Position numbers and translations under genes: made by a program. A stretch of DNA of 64,000 bases from Arthrobacter sp. 9AX. GTDB taxonomy: Bacteria; Actinomycetota; Actinomycetes; Actinomycetales; Micrococcaceae. The DNA is taken from the NCBI RefSeq assembly GCF_902506095.1, contig NZ_LR733293.1, positions 1,133,103-1,197,102 of the forward strand. The letters run 5' to 3'. Positions within the stretch are counted from its first letter, which is position 1; the number at the start of each line of letters is the position of its first letter. Under the pieces are notes generated by a model. It made no database searches. It was not told the origin of the DNA and saw only the letters and a program-made list of their open reading frames with translations. Shown in pieces: positions 38,315 to 46,733 of the stretch.

Positions 38315-38529
38315 GAAGGCACATCGTTGTCTCCTTGTGGTGGAAGCGCTGGTCGCGGGTTCGCCTCGCGGTGGGATCGCCCGAACAGGGCGCGGGCTCC
38401 GACGATGCTACGCGGCTACCGGCAAGTATTGAATGGCCCTTCCGGGACCCAGCCAAAGGAAAGACGGGACAGCGCAGGAGCTGCGGTGTCATCCTGAAAC
38501 TGATGCAACGTCCACCGAAGGGAATCGCG

Positions 38530-39384
38530 ATGGGTGAGGCTGTCCTCCACGACGGCTCGATCATTCCCGTCGCAATCCGTGGCGACGGGCCTGCGCTGCT
38601 GCTGCCCGTCCGGCTTGAACCGTATCCGCCGGACCAGACAGAGACAATGCGGAAATGGGGCGGGGACCCCGCGCTCGGACCGGCGCTGGTGGCTGGGCTT
38701 TCCGGTACAAACCGGTTGATCGTGGCGGACTACGAGGGGCACCGAATGGCCCATCCTGCCGCGGACACCCTGACCCCGGACAACCTTGCCGCTGACCTTC
38801 TTGCCATCGCCGATGCCTGCGGGGCGGATCCTTTTGGCTATTACGGCTACTCCTGGCTGGGGCTGGCGGGCCTCCAGCTGGCGGTTCGGACCGGCCGCCT
38901 CCGGGCGCTCGCGATGGGTGGGTTCTCGCCGTGGGACGGGCCGTACTCCAGTATGTTGGCGGTCACCCGTGCTGCGCACGCTGCGTCCACCCAGCCGGCT
39001 GACCCGTCAGCCATTCCTCTCTCAGAGGCCGAGCCCGGCGACTGGGACTCGGTGGCCGTGCAAACCACCGAGGCGCAGACCCGCCAGTTCGTCACGCTGT
39101 ATGAGGCGTTGCAGGATTTCGACGACGTCGGTGCTTCCGTGCCGCCCGGCCTGTTGCGTCTTGCGTTTGCCGGGGCCAACGACGAGATCGACTACAGCGA
39201 ACAGTGGGGCGGCGTCAGGGTGAGCATCGGCGGGCTGCTGGCCAGGCACCGCGATGCGCTGACCGCCGCCGGCTGGGACGTGCAGGTCCTTCCCGGGCTG
39301 GACCACCTCGGTGCGATGCACAGTTCCGTGGTTCTGCCCATTCTGGCTACGTGGCTCCGGAAGGTTGGGTGGGTGCGGGGTTAG
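38530..39384 (+). CDS. Alpha/beta hydrolase fold protein
   Basis: A 284-residue alpha/beta hydrolase. The nucleophile-elbow position reads FGYYGYSWLGLAG, that is GYSWLG, giving a Ser nucleophile, and PGLDHLGAMH near the end supplies the catalytic His. The start at 38530 has GAAGGGA correctly spaced; upstream in-frame starts lack support. Substrate unknown. The stop codon lies in the first unit of a 21-bp tandem repeat. Confidence 0.82.
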   Translation: MGEAVLHDGSIIPVAIRGDGPALLLPVRLEPYPPDQTETMRKWGGDPALGPALVAGLSGTNRLIVADYEGHRMAHPAADTLTPDNLAADLLAIADACGADPFGYYGYSWLGLAGLQLAVRTGRLRALAMGGFSPWDGPYSSMLAVTRAAHAASTQPADPSAIPLSEAEPGDWDSVAVQTTEAQTRQFVTLYEALQDFDDVGASVPPGLLRLAFAGANDEIDYSEQWGGVRVSIGGLLARHRDALTAAGWDVQVLPGLDHLGAMHSSVVLPILATWLRKVGWVRG

Positions 39385-39404
39385 GTTGGGTGGGTGCGGG
39401 CTTA
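39363..39404. repeat. 21-bp tandem repeat, two units
   Basis: Two adjacent 21-base units beginning GGTTGGGTGGGTGCGGG and differing at one base. The first unit contains the last codons of the alpha/beta hydrolase gene. Probably a replication-slippage duplication. Confidence 0.85.
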
Positions 39405-39648
39405 GGAGCGCGGGCCGACGTCTAAGGAGGCTCCTGGTGGACGCTCTTGGTGCAGACCTTTGAACGCTCCCTTTTCGGCTTTTCGCCGGGGTCCACCCCG
39501 TGAGACGGAGCGGATGCGACCCTGAACAGCACCATTGCTGGCGGACTGCTGAGTTGAGGAGTCGATCCTGAAAAAAAGTTCAAACGAGTTTCTGAGGGGA
39601 CCGGGTTACGGGCCCTGTTTTGTCAGACCCCCTCGCGATGATTGTTTT

Positions 39649-40726
39649 ATGGGGAAAGCGGCGGTGGTGAAGGCGAGGAGTGATATCAGGGCTGCTCTTG
39701 CCGTGCTTCATGCCGAGGTGGTTGAGCGTGGTGCGGTGCCGTTTTCGGAGGTTGATCCGTTGGCGGGGCTGGGGGATGGGTGCCTGGATATTCTTGCGGT
39801 GGCGCGTGAGGCGGAGGCCGGGTTCGCGGGGTTGAAGGCCCGGGCTGCCGCGGCGTACGCGGAGACCGTCTACGATGCGGCGCCGCCGGACGCTCCGGTG
39901 CAGGCTTTGGAGATGGCTGTCGCGGCGGAGATCGGGGCCCTGCTGTCGTTGGGTTCCCGGGCCGCGGGTGCGTTTCTGTCCGCGTCGCATGCGCTGGTGG
40001 GGGAGTTGCCGTTGACGTTGTTGGCGTTGCAGGACGGGGCGATCACCTGGCAGCACGCGCTGGTGATGGTGGATGAGGCGGTCGGCCTGGACCGGGCCGG
40101 TGCGGCGGCGTTGGAGGCGCAGTTCCTGGACCCGGACGTACCGAGGCCGGCCACGGCAGCGTTGGTGGGGGAGATGCCGGCGTACCGGTTCAGGGCCAAG
40201 GCCCGGACGTGGCGGGAACGCCACCACGCGGCGTCTATTGAGAAGCGCCATGCCAGGGGTGTGGCGGATCGGCGGGTGGAGTTCCGGCCGGAGCCGGACG
40301 GGATGGCCTCGCTTTCGGCGTACTTGCCTGCGGGGCAGGCCACGGCGGTCTGGGACCGGCTTACCGCCGCCGGCCGGGGGCTGCAGGGGCCGGGGGAGGG
40401 CCGGACCCTGACGCAGTTGCGGGCGGACCTGTATGCCGGGTGGCTCCTGGGCGGCACCACCAGACCAGCCACCGCCGCTCCCGGAACCACCAGTCCGGGA
40501 GCCAGTCACGGAGCCGGTGACGTTACCGGTCCTGGAGCTGATGTCGGCAATTCCGGACTCGCCGGGGCCACCGGTCCCGGAACCGATGACCGTCTCTCGC
40601 CGGTCCGGGCGCAGGTGCTGGTCACCGTGCCGGTGTTCTCCCTGTTGGGCCTGACCGAGGAGCCGGCGGTCCTGGACGGGTACGGGCCGATTCCGCCGTC
40701 GATGGCCCGCCAGCTGGTCGCCAACG
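39649..40726 (+). pseudogene. DUF222 (13E12-like) gene, truncated before its HNH domain
   Basis: About 359 residues of a DUF222 protein are intact (for example AGLGDGCLDILAVAREAEAG, DGAITWQHALVMVDEA, RHARGVADRRVEF and [18 protein letters not shown]). Full family members continue into a C-terminal HNH nuclease domain; here the sequence stops at VANG near 40726 and jumps into the tail of hutU in another frame. The frame then stays open to 40908, but that translation is an Arg/Pro-rich artefact. DUF222-HNH genes are multi-copy in actinobacteria and often lie at rearrangement points. The likely cause is a deletion that removed the HNH domain and most of hutU. A Gly/Thr/Ala/Pro-rich low-complexity segment occupies residues about 265-315. 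Confidence 0.85.
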
Positions 40727-40864
40727 GGCGCCCAGAAACTCGAACGCCTCCTCACCAACGACCCCGGCATGGGCGTCATCCGCCACGCCGACGCCGGCTA
40801 CGACCGCGCCCTCGACGTCGCCAAAGAACGCGGCGTCCGCATCCCCATGCAGGAAAACCGGTGA
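40727..40864 (+). pseudogene. hutU: C-terminal remnant of urocanate hydratase (hutU)
   Basis: In the +1 frame relative to the DUF222 gene, 45 codons to a TGA read as the end of urocanate hydratase: [19 protein letters not shown], then [20 protein letters not shown]. This matches the conserved HutU ending ([17 protein letters not shown]). The rest of the about 550-residue enzyme is absent, so the histidine-degradation step is not encoded here. The junction GGGCGC could be read as either gene, consistent with a microhomology deletion. Confidence 0.85.
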
Positions 40865-40940
40865 TCGAGCCTGCCGAAATCCAGGGGTGCGGGCAACGTC
40901 CCCGGTGATTCCACAGACTGACTGACGAAGCTGCTTGGTT

Positions 40941-40984
40941 GCTGTGGCCAGGCTCGCGGGAATACCCGCGCGCCTGGCCACAGC
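40941..40984 (+). terminator. Long hairpin between hutU remnant and lyase gene
   Basis: A perfect 13-bp stem (GCTGTGGCCAGGC and its complement) encloses a second 6-bp stem (CGCGGG/CCCGCG) with an AATA loop. It lies 77 bases after the hutU stop and 16 bases before the lyase start. It could be the old hutU terminator or a structured leader of the lyase mRNA. No T-run follows, so attenuation is only one option. Confidence 0.6.
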
Positions 40985-40999
40985 GGATGGAAGGAACAA

Positions 41000-42487
41000 G
41001 TGTTGATTGAAATCAACGGCCGCAGCCTTGGCCTTGCTGACATAGCTGCGGCAGCTGCCGGGGGCACCCGCGTGGCATTGTCGCCGTCGGCGGTTGACCG
41101 GATGGCGGATTCACGGCGCTCCGCCCGGGCCACGGCACTCGTTCGTCCCGTTTACGGGCGCTCCACCGGGGTGGGTGCCAACAAATCCGTCTCCCTGCAA
41201 CAGGGCGCCGAAACAGCTGATGTCCACGGCATGAATCTGCTGAGGAGCCATGCCGTGGATGCCGGCAAAGCCCTGGAACCCCAAGTGGTGCGCGCCATGC
41301 TGGTCATTAGGCTTTCCCAACTCGCCGCGGGGGGCTCCGGCATCAACCCCGCCGTGGCCGAGGCCCTGCAGTCCATGATCAACAATGACTTCCTGCCGGA
41401 GGTAAGGGAGTTCGGCGGAATCGGCACCGCCGACCTGCCGGCCCTGGCGGGAACAGCGCTCACACTGCTGGGCGAGCGCAAGCCCTTGGGCGCCCGGGAG
41501 TCTCTCCGATTAGTGGACAGCTGGGCAACTGAGGACGCCCTGCCGTTCATCAGCTCCAACGCGCTTACCATCGCGCAGGCTGTCCTGGCCCACCAAAAGC
41601 TTTCCATCCTGCTGGAAAACCTCACCGTAGTCAGTGCCCTGTCATTCACGGCAATGCACGGCAACGCCGAGGCATTCAGCCCCGAGGTAGCGCGTTCGGC
41701 AGATTCACCCGCTGTACGGCACATGGCCGATACACTGCGCACGCTCGTGGAAGGAGCCGGCCCCGCCGCACGCATCCAGGACCCGTACTGCCTTCGCACA
41801 CTCCCCCAGATCCTGGGGTCTGTGGCCGAGGAGCTTGCCGCCCTCGGATCGTTGCTGGAGACACTCGTAGTTGCTGGCCACGAAAATCCCCTGATCTTCG
41901 GAACCGCATCGGACGGGAGCAACGGGGTGGCACACCACGGACTGTTCCAGATGACCACGCTGGCGCGTCGCCTGGACGCGCTCCACGTGGCCTTGGGGGC
42001 TGCATGCGCCACACACCTGCGACGGATCGACCTGCTCTGCGACCCCGCCTTCACTGGTTTGCACCGGTTCCTGGCCCATGACGATTCCGGCCAATCGGGC
42101 GTCATGATGCTGGAGTATGTAGCTGCCGCAGCGGCCGGCGTTGTCCGGGCCAATGCACAGCCCGTGAGCCTGCAGACAGTTGTCCTTTCCCTCGGCGCCG
42201 AGGAGGACGCAAGCTTTGCCAGCCTGGCCGCCTCACGGCTGGAACCGACGGTACAGGCAATCGCCACCATGACAGCAGTGGAACTGGTTTGCGCAGCAAG
42301 GGCCCTAAGAATGCAGGGACGGAGGAAGCGCGAGATCGGACACCAGCTGTCCGGTGCGCTTGAGTCCGCCTATACGTTGCCGGCCGAGACCCGGGACAGG
42401 GACCTCCGGCCGGACATCGACCGCGCTGAGTTGCTGGTCCAGCAACTCAGGCTGGGTCAGGCGAAGACGGAAAATGTCGCCCCGTGA
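41000..42487 (+). CDS. Aromatic amino acid/histidine ammonia-lyase homologue lacking the MIO triad
   Basis: A 495-residue member of the HAL/PAL/TAL superfamily. YGRSTGVGANKSV is present near residue 51 (the conserved Tyr-containing loop) and the helical core is recognisable (SSNALTIAQAVLAHQKLSIL). The Ala-Ser-Gly triad that cyclises to the MIO electrophile is missing: where family members read GSxGASGDLAPLA, this protein reads GGIGTADLPALA (Thr143-Ala144-Asp145, one residue shorter). Classical ammonia-lyase chemistry is therefore unlikely. It starts with TTG behind GGAAGGA. It sits after the hutU remnant where hutH might be expected, so it may be a divergent hutH relative or an unrelated paralogue. 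Confidence 0.85.
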   Translation: MLIEINGRSLGLADIAAAAAGGTRVALSPSAVDRMADSRRSARATALVRPVYGRSTGVGANKSVSLQQGAETADVHGMNLLRSHAVDAGKALEPQVVRAMLVIRLSQLAAGGSGINPAVAEALQSMINNDFLPEVREFGGIGTADLPALAGTALTLLGERKPLGARESLRLVDSWATEDALPFISSNALTIAQAVLAHQKLSILLENLTVVSALSFTAMHGNAEAFSPEVARSADSPAVRHMADTLRTLVEGAGPAARIQDPYCLRTLPQILGSVAEELAALGSLLETLVVAGHENPLIFGTASDGSNGVAHHGLFQMTTLARRLDALHVALGAACATHLRRIDLLCDPAFTGLHRFLAHDDSGQSGVMMLEYVAAAAAGVVRANAQPVSLQTVVLSLGAEEDASFASLAASRLEPTVQAIATMTAVELVCAARALRMQGRRKREIGHQLSGALESAYTLPAETRDRDLRPDIDRAELLVQQLRLGQAKTENVAP

Positions 42488-42597
42488 ATCCGCCTGAGGC
42501 CGGTGCGCCTGCCTGAAAAGCAGTACCACGGTCCCCCGCTGCGAGCGTGCGATGTCACCGACCCTCATCGTTTTGCGAAAGCCTGACCTCCCGTTGT

Positions 42598-43925
42598 CCT
42601 GTGGACCTTATGGTCCGGTGAGCAGCTTTCTGAGCTCGGCGGCGTGGCGCTGTGAGAGTTCCGGGTTCTCTTGCACGTCGCTGAGGGAGAGTCCGGTTGA
42701 TTCTTTGACCGCGCGGCGCATGGCCTGGAGATTCGTGAATCCACTGGCCTGGGCTATGCCCGCAAGGGATCGCTTCCACGAATCCTGGCCGGAGAGGAGT
42801 TCCAGGGCCTCCAAGGTTCTGAGCGCGCGGATGTATCCGTTTACCTGGAGGCCCTCGTGTTCAAAGAGGTAGTAGAGCGCCCGGCGTGAAAGGAACGAGT
42901 ACGCGACAACTTCATTGACATCAAGGGCCGGGTTCCTGTAGTTCCTGCAGACGAATTTCTTGATCGCTGCGATACGCGCCAGCTTCACATCCGCACCATC
43001 AACCGGCGCTTCCAGCAGTGAACCAACCAGGGCTGTCATCATGGACCGGAAAACCGGCCGGAGGCGCGGTATCTCCTGGCCTAAGTCCGCCCGCTGCCAG
43101 CTGGACAACGCGGGAAGAATCAATCCGCGCACCAAAGAATTTTCCCGAATGTCACCCAGCCCCTGCAGCCGTTTCATCGACTTGCCGTCCAAGCCCAACA
43201 GCTGCCCGTCGAATTGCATCCTCACCGCGCTTAAACCGTCCGGAGCATAGAAACTGCCCGGGGACGAGTGGTCAAGGAACCTGACCGTTCCGGCGGAAAT
43301 TTCTTCGGATCGGCCCGAGAAGCTGAACCCGGGGCACGAACTCCGGAAGTACAGCAACCAGTTCTGGGAACGGGCAGGCGCACTCCATTGGCAGCTGGCC
43401 GGTTCATTGTTGACCTCAACGAGGCTGAAGCCAGGACCTTCCAGGCTTAAAGCGGTTGGATCGAACCTGGGACGCACCAATTGCTCGGTCTTTTCCAGCC
43501 GTGCCGGAGTGTCAATCGCGCTGCCGTACCAGCACCGCCAGTGCTCAAATTTTTCCTCCAGGTTCAGCCCCGCCGGAACACTGTAGTGTCTGATTCCATC
43601 CAGCCCCGAGCCCGATGTGTCCGGGCCGGAAGCGTCTGCGCTGGTCGCGGGCATATACGTCATGAGGCGGGCCCCTTTGGCTGTTCAACAACCGAGATTC
43701 AAATGGAGCATCAATGCGGCCGAAGGAGGCACGGTGCGCTTACGACATCCAAGTTTAGGCCCTCGGCGCGGAACGCCCCGGCAGCAGTAGCGGGCATCAC
43801 CAACCCACCCGGAGCCGACGGCACACGAAACAAAAGAGAAAAGCCTGACCAATCAAGCACCCCCAGCGCCAGCCCTACGGGCTTGGATCACCCATCGAGG
43901 AAGTGCGGGTCCTGCCATTGCATCC
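42598..43925. repeat. 1.33-kb direct repeat, copy 1
   Basis: Nearly identical to 60811-62137 in the same orientation (offset 18,213 bases). It carries the whole AraC-family gene, its upstream region and about 50 bases of the 3' end of an EAL-domain gene. Differences I can see by eye are one silent change in the gene (42674), three substitutions near 43789, 43816 and 43823, and a one-base insertion near the right end. No terminal inverted repeats or transposase accompany it. Confidence 0.93.
42608..43663 (-). CDS. AraC family transcriptional regulator (copy 1)
   Basis: A 351-residue regulator. The N-terminal about 230 residues form an AraC-binding-like sensor domain (FLDHSSPGSFYAPDGL). The C-terminal about 100 residues form the two-helix-turn-helix AraC domain (NEVVAYSFLSRRALYYLFE, LAGIAQASGFTNLQAMRRA). 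The translated product is identical to that of 60821-61876. Targets are unknown; copy 1 is the nearest regulator upstream of the orphan response regulator and the SipW-like operon. Confidence 0.92.
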   Translation of the reverse strand: MTYMPATSADASGPDTSGSGLDGIRHYSVPAGLNLEEKFEHWRCWYGSAIDTPARLEKTEQLVRPRFDPTALSLEGPGFSLVEVNNEPASCQWSAPARSQNWLLYFRSSCPGFSFSGRSEEISAGTVRFLDHSSPGSFYAPDGLSAVRMQFDGQLLGLDGKSMKRLQGLGDIRENSLVRGLILPALSSWQRADLGQEIPRLRPVFRSMMTALVGSLLEAPVDGADVKLARIAAIKKFVCRNYRNPALDVNEVVAYSFLSRRALYYLFEHEGLQVNGYIRALRTLEALELLSGQDSWKRSLAGIAQASGFTNLQAMRRAVKESTGLSLSDVQENPELSQRHAAELRKLLTGP

Positions 43926-44289
43926 CCACCAGGTTGAGCGCTTCAACGTGCCCCGCCTGCACGCAATGATGGCCTGGATATGAAGATCTGCACGCATCGA
44001 AATCATTACCGCTTATTTTCATAGCGAAGATCCCTAGACTTTTCAACGATCCCGCTCCACTGAGGCGGTCTCCCCCAAAACCGGCGGGGTGGGGCGGGAT
44101 CTTAGACACACCAGGCGCGCTGGATCCGGGAGGATGAAGCGGCCGTGGAAGGTTTGCTGTCCTTCGAGGAGACGTCGCGGACAAGGGCGAACTCGGAGTG
44201 ATTCATCAAGCCGTCCGCCCAGGGAGAAAGAATCTGGACATCACATGCATGGAGCGGCACGCGGGGAAGCATCCTGCCTGGAGACTTCT
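43926..44289 (+). other. Unique junction and leader upstream of the response regulator
   Basis: About 360 bases after the repeat with no supportable gene; short minus-strand frames are chance. An A/T-rich stretch near 43995-44045 is the best place for a promoter of the response regulator gene. Sequence from 43926 on differs from the EAL gene next to copy 2, so the repeat boundary lies at about 43925. Confidence 0.45.
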
Positions 44290-45102
44290 GTGAACGGCCC
44301 GGGTACGGCGGTGATAATCGAGGACGATGCCGACATGCGCGATCTCTTGGAGGCGGTACTCCGGCAGTCAGGATTCGACGTCTGCTCAGCGGCTGACGGA
44401 AGGGCCGGCGTTGAACTGGTCCGCCGTCAAAATGCGAACGTGGTCACCTTGGATGTCAGCCTCCCGGACATTGACGGCTTCGAGGTCTTGAGGCGAATTC
44501 GCAGCTTCAGCGACGCCTACGTCCTTATGCTGACGGGCAGGGATGAAGAGGGTGATGTCCTCATGGCATTTCAGGGTGGGGCAGATGATTACATCACCAA
44601 ACCGTTCCGTCACCGTGAGCTGCGGGCACGGCTTACAGCCGTGACCCGTCGTCCGCGCTCCACAGGCTCCACAGGCTCCACAGGCTCCACTGCAGGCATA
44701 ACCGCATCGCGTGGTCCAATGCCTTCTTCAACCCCGGCAGTAAGCGACGACGTTGTCATCTCGCATAACGGGCTGGAGCTCAACCACAAGACGCGAACGG
44801 TGATGGTTCATGGGCGGGCCGTAGAGCTGACCCGTAGTGAGTTCGATCTCCTTCACGAGCTGTTGGGTGCGGCAGGAAAGATCTGTTCCACAAAGCACCT
44901 GGTCAGGGTACTTCGCAAGGAATACAGCCGGGACGACACGTCCGTTTATCAATTTGATGAGCGGGCAGTTCAGGCGCACGTCGGTAATCTTCGCCGTAAA
45001 CTAGGCGACAGCGCCCAGTGGCCGCACTGGGTAGAGACGGTGCGTGGCATGGGCTACCGGCTCGCACCCGCTAGACCACACCCGAGGGACAAGGCGAGAT
45101 GA
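44290..45102 (+). CDS. OmpR-type response regulator, orphan
   Basis: A 270-residue two-domain regulator. The receiver domain has the acidic pair EDDAD, the phosphorylation Asp in VVTLDVSLPDIDGFEVL, the switch Thr in MLTGRDEEGD and the Lys in DDYITKPFRHREL. A linker of three STG repeats follows, encoded by 9-bp tandem repeats (44658-44684), and then a winged-helix DNA-binding domain (HGRAVELTRSEFDLLHELL, ending WVETVRGMGYRL). No histidine kinase is beside it. The GTG at 44290 has GGAG well placed; an in-frame ATG at 44245 has no spaced SD. Confidence 0.9.
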   Translation: MNGPGTAVIIEDDADMRDLLEAVLRQSGFDVCSAADGRAGVELVRRQNANVVTLDVSLPDIDGFEVLRRIRSFSDAYVLMLTGRDEEGDVLMAFQGGADDYITKPFRHRELRARLTAVTRRPRSTGSTGSTGSTAGITASRGPMPSSTPAVSDDVVISHNGLELNHKTRTVMVHGRAVELTRSEFDLLHELLGAAGKICSTKHLVRVLRKEYSRDDTSVYQFDERAVQAHVGNLRRKLGDSAQWPHWVETVRGMGYRLAPARPHPRDKAR

Positions 45103-45157
45103 CCGCGGTCCCGTCCGGGACCTCCAGCAGCGAAAACCAGGCAGCTTCCAGGCTTTG

Positions 45158-46666
45158 TCACTGTAGGCGCCGGTGGTTCTCTGTTGTCTGGTAGCGGTAC
45201 GTCGTGTTTTCGTCGTGCACAACGAAGGTTTCTGGACCGCTTTGCCCCCAGTGAAGAATCCATAGGCCGTAGCGTTCCGCAATTTTAGCGAGGGCCGGAA
45301 ACGTTGCGACGTCGATGATGGGCCTGCCCTGCGTTAGCTGCATCGGTTGGACGCTTACCAGCCGCGCAGCATAGCGACGGCGAATGGCGGCACCTTCATC
45401 CCTGGGTGCACTCCGCTGTGAAAACACCACGACGACGGCCCCGCCAGCCAGGGCTGCCACCAGCAGTATCCCCGAGACAGCGCGGGCTGTAGCCGCGGTG
45501 ATGGTCCAGTTACTGATTCCCACGGTCCGCGGCACGACAACGGCATGCTGCACGGTATTGCTGCGGGTTACGGTGAGGTCCTTCTCGCCGTTGGCCAGGG
45601 CGAGCCGAAGCGGAGTCAGGCTGAGTGTGAGTTCAGGACGGAAGTCCGCCCCTGAGCTGGTCTTCACTTGGGCTACGACCTTGACGGCGATCTGGCTTGC
45701 GGCTTCACCGGTAACGGCGGACGCGGCCTTGGCCTTCGCGTCGTATGACTTCAGATCGAGGCTGACCGTGCCCTCGTACTGGTCGCCGGAAAAGGCAGTG
45801 GCGTCGGCGAGTGGAATCGTCGAGTGCCAGCCCTGCGGTGTGGCCAGCTCGGCCGCGACGGTGATGCTTCCTGGTTCACCGTGGTAGATGAAGTGCACGT
45901 CCACCGTGTCGGTGAGCTTGCGGAATACCGGGTCCGGCGAATGGGCGGTGGTGCCGTCGTAAGCAGGTGTCTGTCCGACGTTCGCGCTGTACGAGAAGTC
46001 CATCCGGGTTCCGCTCTTGACCTCGGCTGTCGAGGGGCCTTCGAGGGGGCCCGCCCAGGCAGGGACTCCGAGCCCGAGTCCGAGGATTCCCAGCACGCCG
46101 GAGATTGCAGCCACAGTCCACAGACGCTGCGGCAGGCTTCCGACGGCCTGGAGGCGAGCGGTGCGGTCAAGGATGTGGCGGGACATGGATGCTCTCCTTT
46201 GTTTGCGCCTGAGTCGGGTCGTGGCGGCGCTTCCGCCGGCCATGAGCGCGAAAGCGGCCAGTCCCAGCATGGGTGGGCTGGCGAGCCGTTCCAGCCACAC
46301 TCCGCCCTGCGCGAGATGCAGAACGGCGCGGCCGACGAGTTGGTCAGAACCGGGGGTCAGAACGTCCAGGGATTCGTTGTTGTCTCCCTTGAAAACGAAT
46401 GCTTCCGGGCTGCCGCCGACAATCCGGTGAAGTACCAACTCGTCTTTGACGGGAAGGTTGTAGGCGGCAATCTGGCCCACTGAATAGGACTGCGAACGCG
46501 CCACGACCACCAGGTCGCCCTGGTAATAGACCGGGTTCATGCTGACGCCGTGGGTGGTAACGATCGCTATCTGGCCCGTCACCAGGGCAATCCAGGCGGC
46601 TGCGGCAAGTCCGCCCAGCGCAGCGAAGGCATAGGCCGTGAGGCGCTGCAGGAACCGGCGCGACAT
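45158..46666 (-). CDS. SipW/ER-type signal peptidase fused to a DUF5305-like membrane domain
   Basis: A single 502-residue open frame. Residues 1-160 are a signal peptidase of the SipW/ER type: a membrane helix, catalytic Ser42 in HGVSMNP, a His (His80, LVLHRIVGG) where bacterial LepB has Lys, and Asp95 in FKGDNNE. Residues 161-502 form a second exported unit with a membrane helix (WTVAAISGVLGILGLGLGV), a large beta-rich domain reminiscent of DUF5305 proteins, and a C-terminal helix (AVSGILLVAALAGGAVVVVF). An internal ATG at 46186 has a perfect AAAGGAGAG ribosome-binding site, so a separate C-terminal product is possible. It follows the SipW-like secreted protein gene on the same strand, which is its probable substrate. 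Confidence 0.82.
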   Translation of the reverse strand: MSRRFLQRLTAYAFAALGGLAAAAWIALVTGQIAIVTTHGVSMNPVYYQGDLVVVARSQSYSVGQIAAYNLPVKDELVLHRIVGGSPEAFVFKGDNNESLDVLTPGSDQLVGRAVLHLAQGGVWLERLASPPMLGLAAFALMAGGSAATTRLRRKQRRASMSRHILDRTARLQAVGSLPQRLWTVAAISGVLGILGLGLGVPAWAGPLEGPSTAEVKSGTRMDFSYSANVGQTPAYDGTTAHSPDPVFRKLTDTVDVHFIYHGEPGSITVAAELATPQGWHSTIPLADATAFSGDQYEGTVSLDLKSYDAKAKAASAVTGEAASQIAVKVVAQVKTSSGADFRPELTLSLTPLRLALANGEKDLTVTRSNTVQHAVVVPRTVGISNWTITAATARAVSGILLVAALAGGAVVVVFSQRSAPRDEGAAIRRRYAARLVSVQPMQLTQGRPIIDVATFPALAKIAERYGLWILHWGQSGPETFVVHDENTTYRYQTTENHRRLQ

Positions 46667-46733
46667 GAAGACTCTCTCAGTGGCGGGAAGGGACGGCCCG
46701 GCCCAGCGGGCCGGACCGTCCTGGATGCGGGAC

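Noticed and set aside
40727..40908. C-terminal Arg/Pro-rich extension of the DUF222 protein
   Set aside because: It is out-of-frame translation of hutU sequence; the true reading is HutU in the neighbouring frame.
42598..43925. Insertion sequence or transposon explanation for the AraC duplication
   Set aside because: No transposase, terminal inverted repeats or target-site duplication seen; homologous or replicative duplication fits as well.
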